This document shows positions 8,363-14,561 of a DNA stretch of 64,000 nt, piece by piece. A program made the position numbers and the translations under genes. The DNA is taken from the NCBI RefSeq assembly GCF_010730195.1, contig NZ_AP022613.1, positions 1,674,001 through 1,738,000 on the forward strand, in the 5' to 3' direction. The notes below the pieces were generated by a model. The model worked only from the letters and a program-made list of their open reading frames with translations. It was not told the origin of the DNA and did not search any database. This stretch comes from Mycobacterium conspicuum (GTDB lineage: Bacteria; Actinomycetota; Actinomycetes; Mycobacteriales; Mycobacteriaceae). Position 1 is the first letter of the stretch; each line of letters opens with the position of its first letter.

Positions 8363-9433
8363 ATGATTCGTGTGTTCCAGGTAGCCACCGGAAACGTCGG
8401 TTCGGAGATGATCAAGCGGATCGCTTTGCAGCCCGACCTCGAACTCGTTGGCGTGCACTGCTATTCGCCGGAGAAGATCGGGCGCGACGCGGGTGAGCTC
8501 GCGGGCATCGAGCCCAACGGTGTGACGGCCACCAGCAGCATCGAGGAGATCATCGCCGCCAAGCCGGACGTGCTGACCTTCCACGGCGTGTTCCCCGACG
8601 AGGACCTCTACTTACAGGTGCTGGAGGCGGGGATCAACATCGTCACCACCGCCGACTGGATCACCGGATGGCACCGCGACAAGAACCACCCGCACCCGTC
8701 GGGCAAGCCGGTGACCCAGCTGCTGGCCGAGGCATGCGAGAAGGGCGGGTCAACCTTCTACGGCACCGGGATGAACCCCGGGCTGAACCAGATCCTCGGC
8801 GTGGTGTGCTCGGCCGACGTCGCCGAGATCGAGAACATCACCACCATCGAGTCCGTCGACGTGTCCTGCCATCACTCCAAGGACACCTGGATCGAGGTCG
8901 GCTACGGCCTGCCCGTCGGCGACCCGTCGATCCCAGCGAAGCTGGAGAAGTACACCCGGGTGTTCGCCGACAGCGTGCTGATGATGGCCGACTGTTTCGA
9001 CCTGCCGCTCGACGAGGTGAAGTTCAGCTACGAATTGGGCGCCTGCACAAAGGATGTCGACCTCGGCTGGTACACGCTGCCCAAGGGGTCGCTGGGCGGC
9101 AACTACATCAAATACCAGGGCATGGTGGACGGGGTGCCGCGAGTCGAGACGCACCTGGAGTGGCAGATGACGCCGCACACCGACCCCAGCTGGAACATCA
9201 AGGGCTGCTACATCACCCAGATCAAGGGCGACCCGTGCGTCTACAACAAGCACATGATCTTCCCCAAACCCGGGGTGGACCTGTCCAACCCGGACAACTT
9301 CGCGTCCATCGGCATGACGGTGACGGGCATGCCGGCGCTGGCCGCGATCAAGTCCGTCGTCGCCGCGCGCCCGGGCCTGATCACCAGCGCCGACCTGCCG
9401 CTGCGCGGGTTCGCCGGGCGGTTCAAGAAGTAG
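8363..9433 (+). CDS. Dihydrodipicolinate-reductase-like NAD(P) dehydrogenase
   Basis: A 356-residue protein beginning MIRVFQVATGNVGSEMI, a Rossmann nucleotide-binding N-terminus (GxxGxxG-like TGNVGS). The middle and C-terminal domain resemble the amino-acid dehydrogenase/DapB-like family that is common in mycobacteria next to Rieske oxygenases and acyl-CoA genes. It is not the lysine-pathway DapB, which is at 20350. Start ATG 8363 lies 7 bp after the Rieske stop. The reaction is unknown; an oxidoreductase acting on the product of the oxygenase is a reasonable inference. The next feature downstream is the truncated 13E12-type gene. Confidence 0.75.
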   Translation: MIRVFQVATGNVGSEMIKRIALQPDLELVGVHCYSPEKIGRDAGELAGIEPNGVTATSSIEEIIAAKPDVLTFHGVFPDEDLYLQVLEAGINIVTTADWITGWHRDKNHPHPSGKPVTQLLAEACEKGGSTFYGTGMNPGLNQILGVVCSADVAEIENITTIESVDVSCHHSKDTWIEVGYGLPVGDPSIPAKLEKYTRVFADSVLMMADCFDLPLDEVKFSYELGACTKDVDLGWYTLPKGSLGGNYIKYQGMVDGVPRVETHLEWQMTPHTDPSWNIKGCYITQIKGDPCVYNKHMIFPKPGVDLSNPDNFASIGMTVTGMPALAAIKSVVAARPGLITSADLPLRGFAGRFKK

Positions 9434-9441
9434 CTAGGACG

Positions 9442-9720
9442 TCAACCGGGATCGTCGTCGTCGAACATTCGCTCGGGGTGATGGTAGTCGTTGGTGCGGG
9501 CCTGGCCGTGATCCAAGTTCGGCGGCGGAATCCACTCGGTGCGGCCGTTGGGCAATTTCCTTGTCGTCCAACCCTTTCCGACGAGCTTATGGTTGGCGGG
9601 ACAGGCGAAGGTGAGCTTGTCGGCGTCGGTTTGCCCGCCGGTTGCCCAGTCGTCGACGTGGTGGACTTCTGACCAGTAGCCCGGGACGTCGCAACCGGGG
9701 GCGGTGCAGCCGCGGTCCTT
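9442..9720 (-). pseudogene. C-terminal fragment of DUF222/13E12-type HNH protein
   Basis: From the codons KDRGCTAPGCDVPG onward this reads as the HNH domain of the 13E12-repeat (DUF222) family: CTAPGC, EVHHV, a conserved DKLTFACPANH segment, then a Pro-rich and Asp-rich tail ending DDDDPG. There is no start. The open frame continues upstream only into element DNA with unrelated sequence. The missing N-terminal ~358 codons are at 19173-20246 on the same strand. Joining 358 and 92 codons gives about 449 residues, the normal size for this family, so the gene was cut by the integrated element. The family is known as the attB site of phiRv1 (REP13E12). Confidence 0.85.
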
Positions 9721-9723
9721 GTT
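9715..9723. other. Left attachment junction (attL) of phiRv1-like element
   Basis: The sequence GTCCTTGTT lies exactly where homology to the 13E12-type gene stops (codons AAC AAG GAC on the minus strand). The right junction has GTCTTTGTC at 19173-19181. The pair share 7 of 9 positions with TTGT identical, which is compatible with the short core of a serine integrase site. Exact crossover bases cannot be fixed from one genome. Confidence 0.65.
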
Positions 9724-9772
9724 AAGACCGTTTAGGTGATGCGTATAAGAAAAAATGAAAGGATGCACCACT

Positions 9773-10083
9773 ATGACCGCAACCATCATCCACCACGACG
9801 TTCCCCCGTCAGACAAAGTCAGCATCCCCCCAGGCGACGAGTGTGTTTCACACGACGTCCGCGAGATTGCGAACGGGACGGCGCAAGGCGCACTTATCCG
9901 ATTCGTCCATCGCGACGGGGCGGTGACATGGGGTACCGGGATGACTGACTCAACGCCGCCGATGACCCCGTCGCGTCAACATCGCAAGGCTGGTGCACCG
10001 ACCCACAGGTCCACGACGACGCCATGGAAGTCAACCAGTGGCTCGGGGTCGAGTTGCGCGAAGCGCTGGCCGGACGCCGCTAG
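9773..10083 (+). pseudogene. Short plus-strand ORF at element left end, apparently frameshifted
   Basis: From ATG 9773 (preceded by AAAGGA) a frame reads MTATIIHHDVPPSDKVSIPP and continues plausibly to about 9940. It then turns into Ser/Thr/Pro/Arg-rich composition typical of an out-of-frame read. A different frame from 9949 gives a more natural ending (TDPQVHDDAMEVNQWLGVEL ... GRR) and stops at 10083, immediately before a strong hairpin. One indel near 9940 would join them. No family recognised. It is the only plus-strand candidate in the element. Confidence 0.3.
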
Positions 10084-10100
10084 ACGGCTTCCCACAGGAC

Positions 10101-10129
10101 CCGCCCCCGACCGTTGTGGCCGGGGGCGG
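10101..10129. terminator. Strong GC hairpin between convergent ORFs
   Basis: CCGCCCCCG / CGGGGGCGG arms enclose a short loop with extra pairing (ACC / TGG-like). The hairpin lies 18 bp after the plus-strand stop at 10083 and 9 bp before the end of the minus-strand P450-like gene. There is no clear T tract, as is common for mycobacterial terminators. It is most likely a bidirectional terminator. Confidence 0.6.
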
Positions 10130-10137
10130 TTCTCCGT

Positions 10138-10638
10138 TTAGACGTTCCACACCAGTTGGCACTCGATCAGCTCGGCGCGGCCGTAGCGGTCGAACTGGCG
10201 GGCGCCGCGCATCTCGAAATCCGGGATCCTGGACAACCACTCAGCGACCGCGACGTTCATCGTCTCGCGCACCAGGTGGGCGCCAGTGCAGCGGTACCGC
10301 CCGGCGCTGAACGAGAAATGCCGCCGCCGCCGCTGATTGAGCCGCGACCACCCAAGGCTCAAGACGCGGCGCTGCACAAGCCGGCCGGGATCCGCGAGCA
10401 TCACCGAGGATTCGGTGATGGCGCCCCCCGTGAAGTGCTCCTCGTCGGGGTCGGCCGCCAACCCAGTCGGCTTCCGCAAGTCACGGCAACGCAACGCTTC
10501 CACGACGTCGGCCGGCCTGGTGAACACCGGGGCTCCTTCCCAGCCGGCGGGGACACGGCCGGGCAGCGTGACCGAATGGGCCGCGCCGGGCACACGGGAG
10601 TACCACGCGGGCGAACTGTCAGCAAACTCTGGCCACAT
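10138..10638 (-). pseudogene. Cytochrome P450 with large internal deletion
   Basis: Starts ATG 10638 behind a perfect AGGAGG with 6-nt spacing and gives about 166 residues. The first ~110 residues look like a P450 N-terminal region (PVFTRPADVVEALRCRD, then a degraded form of the DPPEH..RR helix-C region: ADPGRLVQRRVLSLGWS). This is followed directly by the haem-binding region, here FSFSAGRYRCTGAHLVRE (the canonical form is FGxGxHxCxG), and the end of the protein. The ~230 central residues, including the I-helix and ExxR, are absent, so it cannot be an active P450. The ORF is open and well initiated, so a short protein may still be made. It is cargo in the left end of the integrated element. 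Confidence 0.6.
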
Positions 10639-10877
10639 AGCAAACCTCCTACAGCAAACTTTCCTGTGCGAGCGAAAAGTTTCGCATTCTGCACACACAG
10701 GCACGCACTAAGTCCGGCCGCGACGACGGTGGTCACCATCCGGGCATCCCCCCCAGGGCTTGACCTGCGGTTATGCTCTGGTATCGCACGATCGTTCGAA
10801 GGAAGCCTCGCGATGTCGCGGTCAGGGCCACAAGTTCCAGCAAACAAGTTCCGGTTGCCGATACTCTCCCAGCAAAC
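10621..10877. repeat. Five copies of AGCAAAC near element left end
   Basis: The 7-mer AGCAAAC occurs at 10621, 10639, 10653, 10839 and 10871. It reads GTTTGCT on the gene strand, often followed by G. Five copies in 257 bp of high-GC DNA is far above chance. The same stretch contains an inverted repeat AAACTTT ... AAAGTTT (10656-10682). Three copies flank the P450-like start and two lie downstream of the HNH gene. They could be protein-binding iterons (packaging, replication or regulation). Function is inference. Confidence 0.5.
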
Positions 10878-10879
10878 AT
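10639..10879. other. Noncoding gap between P450-like and HNH genes
   Basis: This stretch of about 240 bp holds four of the five AGCAAAC repeats and the AAACTTT/AAAGTTT dyad. I see no convincing gene. Short reading frames here lack ribosome sites and family features. The region lies at the end of the element's minus-strand operon. Confidence 0.5.
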
Positions 10880-11230
10880 TTATCGCGACCCACCTAACAA
10901 CGCCTCCGACGGGTGCACCCGCTTACGCTTCCGTGCCTGACGGCGACGCAGCACCGCAGCGGCACCCTCCTTGCCAGACTTCGACATGTGGCACCGTCGG
11001 CACAGCGACTGCAGGTTGTCCTCGTTAAACGGGTCAGGTTCCATGCCGCGGCGCAACAGCTCGGCTATCGGCACGCGGTGATCCAGATGCGTTGCCGCCG
11101 CACCGCATTGCACGCACTCCGGGTTGGCCTTCAACCACCTGTGCCGCAGACGTTTCCATTGCGGGCTGCTCGTGTACGCAATGCTCTTGGAAGGCGTCGC
11201 CGCCCAACCTGATCGACGTTGCGTGGTCAT
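10880..11230 (-). CDS. HNH endonuclease (phage type)
   Basis: A 116-residue protein from ATG 11230 (ATGA overlap with the preceding stop). A complete HNH fold is visible: zinc pair CVQC, catalytic LDHRVPI, the Asn of EDNLQSLC, and second pair CRRCH, then a basic tail. Phage HNH proteins of this size usually sit next to the terminase and assist DNA packaging. No terminase is present here, so a helper phage terminase may be the partner (inference). It is the last gene of the element's minus-strand gene string. Confidence 0.85.
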   Translation of the reverse strand: MTTQRRSGWAATPSKSIAYTSSPQWKRLRHRWLKANPECVQCGAAATHLDHRVPIAELLRRGMEPDPFNEDNLQSLCRRCHMSKSGKEGAAAVLRRRQARKRKRVHPSEALLGGSR

Positions 11231-11595
11231 GTCGCCACAACCGGCCGGTAACGCCAAAAACCGGTGTTGTCGTCATGCGTGGGACGCAGCACCGTGCCCG
11301 GCTGGTAGTTGGCTGCAACGGCAAGGAGGTTGGAGATCACGTTGCGCGCCAGGCGTTTCGCGCGTCGCGCAGACGCAGCCCAGGCTTGCTCTAGGTAGCC
11401 GGCGTACGCGGACACGAGGTCGTCGAACGACAGGTCCAGGTCGCGGACCATAAGCGTGGTTGAGCCGCGGTGCGAGTTGAGCCCGGTGTGCGAGCGCGTG
11501 CATAGCGTTGCTGGAACCGCTAGCTCACCCTCAACTCCCCAAGCGAAGTCGTCGGCGTCGGCGCCGGGATAGTGGTGGATGGTGAGCACCCGCAT
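11227..11595 (-). CDS. Hypothetical element protein, 122 aa
   Basis: From ATG 11595 the product begins MRVLTIHHYPGADADDFAW and contains CTRSHTGLNSHRGSTT and a helical C-terminal half (VSAYAGYLEQAWAASARRAK). I recognise it as a type of conserved hypothetical found in mycobacterial phage and islands but cannot assign a function. The start overlaps the upstream stop by one base (TGATG) and its stop overlaps the HNH start (ATGA). Coupled translation in the operon is therefore likely, which supports the call. Confidence 0.7.
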   Translation of the reverse strand: MRVLTIHHYPGADADDFAWGVEGELAVPATLCTRSHTGLNSHRGSTTLMVRDLDLSFDDLVSAYAGYLEQAWAASARRAKRLARNVISNLLAVAANYQPGTVLRPTHDDNTGFWRYRPVVAT

Positions 11596-11777
11596 CAGTT
11601 GAGGGCACGTCGATGCGGCCGACCCATACATAGCTTGCACATCAGCGACGAATTGGCTTCCGTGACGGGCGATGACACCACGATCGGTTCAACTGTCAAC
11701 TGGCACCACTGCCGGCCGCACCACATGCACTGCTTGCCGTGCTCGCGAACGAGAATGGAGCGCAACGACTCTGCCAT
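11595..11777 (-). CDS. Small zinc-finger-like protein, 60 aa
   Basis: A 60-residue protein starting MAESLRSILVREHGKQCMWC. Two Cys pairs (CMWC near residue 17 and CKLC near residue 47) resemble a minimal zinc-ribbon or reduced HNH fold, without a clear catalytic HH pair. It is separated from the upstream gene by 3 bp and overlaps the downstream start. Function unknown; a DNA- or RNA-binding accessory factor is possible. Confidence 0.6.
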   Translation of the reverse strand: MAESLRSILVREHGKQCMWCGRQWCQLTVEPIVVSSPVTEANSSLMCKLCMGRPHRRALN

Positions 11778-11780
11778 CGC

Positions 11781-11960
11781 CTATTCCCAGCACCAGCGGG
11801 AGCACGGGGCGTGCCGGTGACGGTCACACATTCCGCAAACCACACCATTGGCGGAGCGCACGGTCGGGTCGTGTCTGGCGATGTGTGCCGCCTCGTCGTC
11901 GGTGGGCGTGAATGTGACACCGAAGTCACGCGCCAACCTGTGCAAGTCAACTTCAGTCAA
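11781..11960 (-). CDS. Small Cys/His-rich protein with TTG start, 59 aa
   Basis: Reading from TTG 11960, 6 nt after a GAAGGAAC ribosome site, gives a 59-residue product. It has an acidic N-terminal half (TEVDLHRLARDFGVTF) and a Cys/His cluster at the end (CGMCDRHRHAPCSRWCWE). It stops 3 bp before the next gene's ATG. The absence of an ATG hides it from simple ORF calls, but its spacing and natural composition support it. Probably a small zinc-binding protein. Function unknown. Confidence 0.55.
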   Translation of the reverse strand: MTEVDLHRLARDFGVTFTPTDDEAAHIARHDPTVRSANGVVCGMCDRHRHAPCSRWCWE

Positions 11961-11988
11961 TGTTGTTGTTCCTTCTAGGGTTTGGGTG

Positions 11989-12033
11989 GCCGCCGGCCGT
12001 GTTGGCTATCCGAGGTCCAACACGGCCGGCGGC
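11989..12033 (-). terminator. Perfect 17-bp inverted repeat downstream of capsid gene
   Basis: Arms 11989-12005 and 12017-12033 are perfect complements (GCCGCCGGCCGTGTTGG and its complement) around an 11-nt spacer. It sits between the capsid stop (12114) and the next small gene (start 11960). A very stable hairpin at this place would terminate or attenuate transcription after the structural genes. No T run follows. The terminator role is inference. Confidence 0.65.
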
Positions 12034-12113
12034 GATTTGCGGCCCGGCAGCGGCAGCCCGCCATGAGCGGAAAGGAGACGCCGCGTTAAGGCTGCGCTCG
12101 CCGGGCCACGCTT

Positions 12114-12968
12114 CTAGCTGCCCGACTCGCCGCCGACGGTGAACCGGCCGATCCGTTCCGGGCGAGGGACGTTGCCGAACCCGATGCGCCAAGTAGCGCG
12201 CAGCACAACAGAATCGGACGTGAAGGCGGCGTGATCGCTCTGCGCGACCTTCACCGGCCCAACCGCGGTGGGGATCTGTGTGCGGTCCACCACAATGCCG
12301 GATCCGGCAGGGATGAACCTGGAGCGCAAGACCGGCAACGACAGCAGCCGCGGGGTGGCATCCTCGGTGCCCGCCCCCAACAGGGTGCTGTTGTAGGCCG
12401 CGCCGGTTTTGAACTTCCTCAAGGCCGCCCAGGACCGCGGGTCCAAGACGATGTGGCTCGGTTCGGCGCCGTTGACCTCGAGCTCAGCCAACAGGTCGAC
12501 CAGGACGTCGAGCGAATCGGTAACCGGCGCCGGCGCATCCACCACACCGGCCACGCGGAGCAGCCCGGTCAGCGGCGCAGCGTTCGCGTCCAGGTAGAGG
12601 CTGTCGGCCTTGCGTACCAGGTCTCTCGCGAAGGATGCGCTGATCTGCCCGGCGGTCGGCGCCTTGTTGAACTGCTCGTTGGAGATGGTGGCAAGGCGGG
12701 TGATCTTGGCGGTTTTCAGCTCGACTTCGTCGAGGGCGGGTTCCTCGTCGGCCAGGGCGGCACCCTCAGCCTTGATGACGGCTCCGGTGCCGGACTGGCC
12801 AGTGTCGATGACGTACGGAACGCGCAGGGCGGTGGCATCTCCGTCGATGTCGCCGGCGATCGTGCTGGTCTGCATGATCAGCGCGGTCGGTACGACGTCG
12901 GTGGCGAGGAAGGAAACCTCGTCGGGCCGCCAGCCGTAAGTTGCTGTGCTGGTAGTGGTCGTGGTCAT
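12114..12968 (-). CDS. Phage major capsid protein (HK97-like)
   Basis: A 284-residue protein with the run of a HK97-fold capsid subunit. It has an N-terminal arm, then an E-loop-like region (ADEEPALDEVELKTAKITR) and the typical LATISNEQF stretch. An ADSLYLDANA helix with GLL follows, and late strands include GIVVDRTQIPTAVGPVKVAQSD. It corresponds in position to phiRv1 Rv1576c. The prohead protease found in many HK97 systems is not visible, and the protein lacks a long cleavable N-terminal delta domain. The scaffold may instead be the separate protein encoded just upstream. It starts 162 bp after that gene. Confidence 0.8.
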   Translation of the reverse strand: MTTTTTSTATYGWRPDEVSFLATDVVPTALIMQTSTIAGDIDGDATALRVPYVIDTGQSGTGAVIKAEGAALADEEPALDEVELKTAKITRLATISNEQFNKAPTAGQISASFARDLVRKADSLYLDANAAPLTGLLRVAGVVDAPAPVTDSLDVLVDLLAELEVNGAEPSHIVLDPRSWAALRKFKTGAAYNSTLLGAGTEDATPRLLSLPVLRSRFIPAGSGIVVDRTQIPTAVGPVKVAQSDHAAFTSDSVVLRATWRIGFGNVPRPERIGRFTVGGESGS

Positions 12969-13131
12969 TTTTGCCCTTTGCAGGTCGGGCGCGTCGACCC
13001 AGATATGCTGGACGCGCGCAGGATTGAGGTAAGTGATTCCCGCTACGGTTCCGGCCGGGCGACGGTCTGCTCAGGCGCCGGTACTGCGCGTCACCATCGA
13101 GCATATACCACGCCGGGGTATCGTTTCACGT
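12969..13131 (-). promoter_or_regulatory. Leader region of the capsid gene
   Basis: A 163-bp gap in an otherwise overlapping operon. On the gene strand it ends GCAAAGGGCAAAAATG, giving a usable AAAGG ribosome site. No convincing ORF covers it. A promoter or RNA processing site that raises capsid expression would be expected here, but I cannot point to definite -35/-10 elements. Confidence 0.3.
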
Positions 13132-13665
13132 CTAGTCAGGGTCGCGTGGCCCGAACGCGCCAGCCCACGCATTCGGTTTCGGCCCGGTCGGTGGTGCGCC
13201 TGCGCCACTGAGCAACTGGCGTTCACGACGTACAGCTTCGGGTCTGCGTGCCGCGCCCAACTGCTCTTGTGCCGCGGTGATGGCTGCGGTGATCTTGTCG
13301 TGGTCGGGGAGCCCTTGCTCATCGAGGAGGTCCGCCAGCTCGGCGACCGCGAACACCGCGGCGGGCTTGAGACCGGTGGCGGTGACGACCTGCTCGACGT
13401 GGAGACGTTGCAGCCGTTCAACCGTTGCCGTCAGCTCGGCCGACTGTGCCTCCACTTCAGCGACTTTCGCCTCGGCGTCTTGTGCGCGCTTGCGGTAGTT
13501 GGCTGCCCGGCCTTTGGGCTCACCCTCTTGCTCGGTGGTGTCGCTTTCGGGCTGAGAGCCGTTCTCCGTTAACCCTTGGGGTTCCGTACCGGCGGTTGGG
13601 GTTTCGGCCGTGTCCGTTGACGTGGGCGCCGGGGCGGCGTCTTGCGTGTCGGTGGCGGTGGTCAT
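13132..13665 (-). CDS. Scaffold-like coiled-coil protein upstream of capsid
   Basis: A 177-residue protein starting MTTATDTQDAAPAPTSTDTA. It has a disordered Thr/Pro/Glu-rich N-terminal third and a predicted coiled coil in the middle (RAANYRKRAQDAEAKVAEVE ... VERLQRLHVEQV). The C-terminus is Pro/Arg-rich (GPKPNAWAGAF). This layout, directly before a major capsid gene, is typical of phage scaffolding proteins. The start ATG overlaps the preceding stop (ATGA). Assignment rests on architecture and position, not on a catalytic motif. Confidence 0.65.
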   Translation of the reverse strand: MTTATDTQDAAPAPTSTDTAETPTAGTEPQGLTENGSQPESDTTEQEGEPKGRAANYRKRAQDAEAKVAEVEAQSAELTATVERLQRLHVEQVVTATGLKPAAVFAVAELADLLDEQGLPDHDKITAAITAAQEQLGAARRPEAVRRERQLLSGAGAPPTGPKPNAWAGAFGPRDPD

Positions 13666-13949
13666 CGTAAGTGGATTCCTCTCTTGCGGAGCGATTCTGG
13701 GGTGACCGGCTCGGCCACCCAATCGGTGTTGGTGAACTGGTCGACCGCGACCGGCACGCCGGTCTCGTAGTCGGTCAGCACTTCGGTGTGCGTCACTTCG
13801 GCCGGGCCGACCGGCAACGGCTGGGAATCCGCCGGGATCTCTTGCGGCACGATGTCTTTCGGTGCCCGGCGGCGTCGGTACTCGTCGACCACGCCGGCCA
13901 GGTCGTTGGCGTCGCGGTCCGGTTCCGGTTCTATGCGGCGTTCGGTCAC
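13662..13949 (-). CDS. Hypothetical element protein, 95 aa
   Basis: A GTG start at 13949 overlaps the previous gene's stop (GTGA). The 95-residue acidic product includes DRDANDLAGVVDEYRRRRAP and ends RKRGIHLR. The middle segment THTEVLTDYETGVPVAVDQF is strand-rich. No family recognised. The double stop/start overlaps on both sides support it as a real gene of the morphogenesis cluster. Confidence 0.6.
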   Translation of the reverse strand: MTERRIEPEPDRDANDLAGVVDEYRRRRAPKDIVPQEIPADSQPLPVGPAEVTHTEVLTDYETGVPVAVDQFTNTDWVAEPVTPESLRKRGIHLR

Positions 13950-14140
13950 TTGATTCCCTTCAATTCGGCGTACCGGCGTCTCCGGTGCGCGTTGATCCGA
14001 TCGGCGTGCCGCCGATACGAGACGCGGTTTGCTTTTCGCTGGCATAGCTTGCAGCGCATACGGACACGGGTCCGCTCCCGCATCAGATACATGGAGTCGG
14101 GTGCGCTGATGTCGTGGCCGTGGCAGCAAGTGGCGTTCAC
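13946..14140 (-). CDS. Small Cys/Arg-rich zinc protein, 64 aa
   Basis: A GTG start at 14140 overlaps the upstream stop (GTGA). The product has Cys-Cys-His-Gly-His near the N-terminus and CKLCQRKANRVSYRRHADR in the middle, followed by a very basic helix. The pattern suggests a one-domain zinc-binding nucleic-acid protein, similar to truncated HNH/WhiB-neighbour proteins of mycobacteriophages. Function unknown. Confidence 0.6.
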   Translation of the reverse strand: MNATCCHGHDISAPDSMYLMRERTRVRMRCKLCQRKANRVSYRRHADRINAHRRRRYAELKGIK

Positions 14141-14400
14141 AGTTCGCCCCGGTGTTGACGCCGCTGCCACTCGGCCCGCAGGCCACCAAGATCGCCAACC
14201 ATCGCGGCCAGGTGGGCGGTGACGTGCTGGGCCGCCTCCGGGGTCAACGTGACCATCACCGCCCCGACCCGCTTGTCGTCGAGCAGTATCGAGATGATGT
14301 CTTGGCCGTTCACGCTGTCGTAGGTGTAGACGAGGGACTGCGGGTTGACGAGGATCGTGTCGGCCGGTCGGGCCACGGTGGTGATTTCGGCGTTTTCCAT
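14137..14400 (-). CDS. Hypothetical element protein, 87 aa
   Basis: An 87-residue product starting MENAEITTVARPADTILVNP, with strand-rich centre (YTYDSVNGQDIISILLDDKR) and helical end. It has natural amino-acid composition and a stop that overlaps the next GTG. First gene after the 161-bp gap downstream of the helicase, so it probably has its own promoter. Function unknown. Confidence 0.6.
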   Translation of the reverse strand: MENAEITTVARPADTILVNPQSLVYTYDSVNGQDIISILLDDKRVGAVMVTLTPEAAQHVTAHLAAMVGDLGGLRAEWQRRQHRGEL

Positions 14401-14463
14401 GTGTTGTTCCTAACTCCGAGGTTTTGCTAGAAATGGCAAAAAGTGGTTTTAGCTGCGAATAGT

Positions 14464-14541
14464 GGCGCAGGTGGCGCTTGCTACTATTGATCGCTTATGC
14501 GCGTGCGCGTAGGGCGAACATATAAGTGCGCCACCTACGCC
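14464..14541. repeat. GTGGCG repeat cluster / inverted repeat after helicase gene
   Basis: GGCGCAGGTGGCGC (14464-14477) and GCGCCACCTACGCC (14528-14541) form an inverted repeat matching at 13 of 14 positions with a 50-nt AT-containing centre. Four GTGGCG units result, two in each orientation. It lies in the 161-bp gap next to a D5-type helicase/Prim-Pol pair. Such genes often act on a nearby iteron origin, so this is a candidate replication origin for the excised element. A regulatory site is the alternative. Confidence 0.45.
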
Positions 14542-14561
14542 ACCGTAGGTTTGTGTCGCGG

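Noticed and set aside
7366..8415. TetR gene extended upstream on the minus strand to 571 codons
   Set aside because: The extension is antisense to the Rieske oxygenase, whose cluster and iron motifs are unmistakable. The TetR protein starts at 7341 or 7338.
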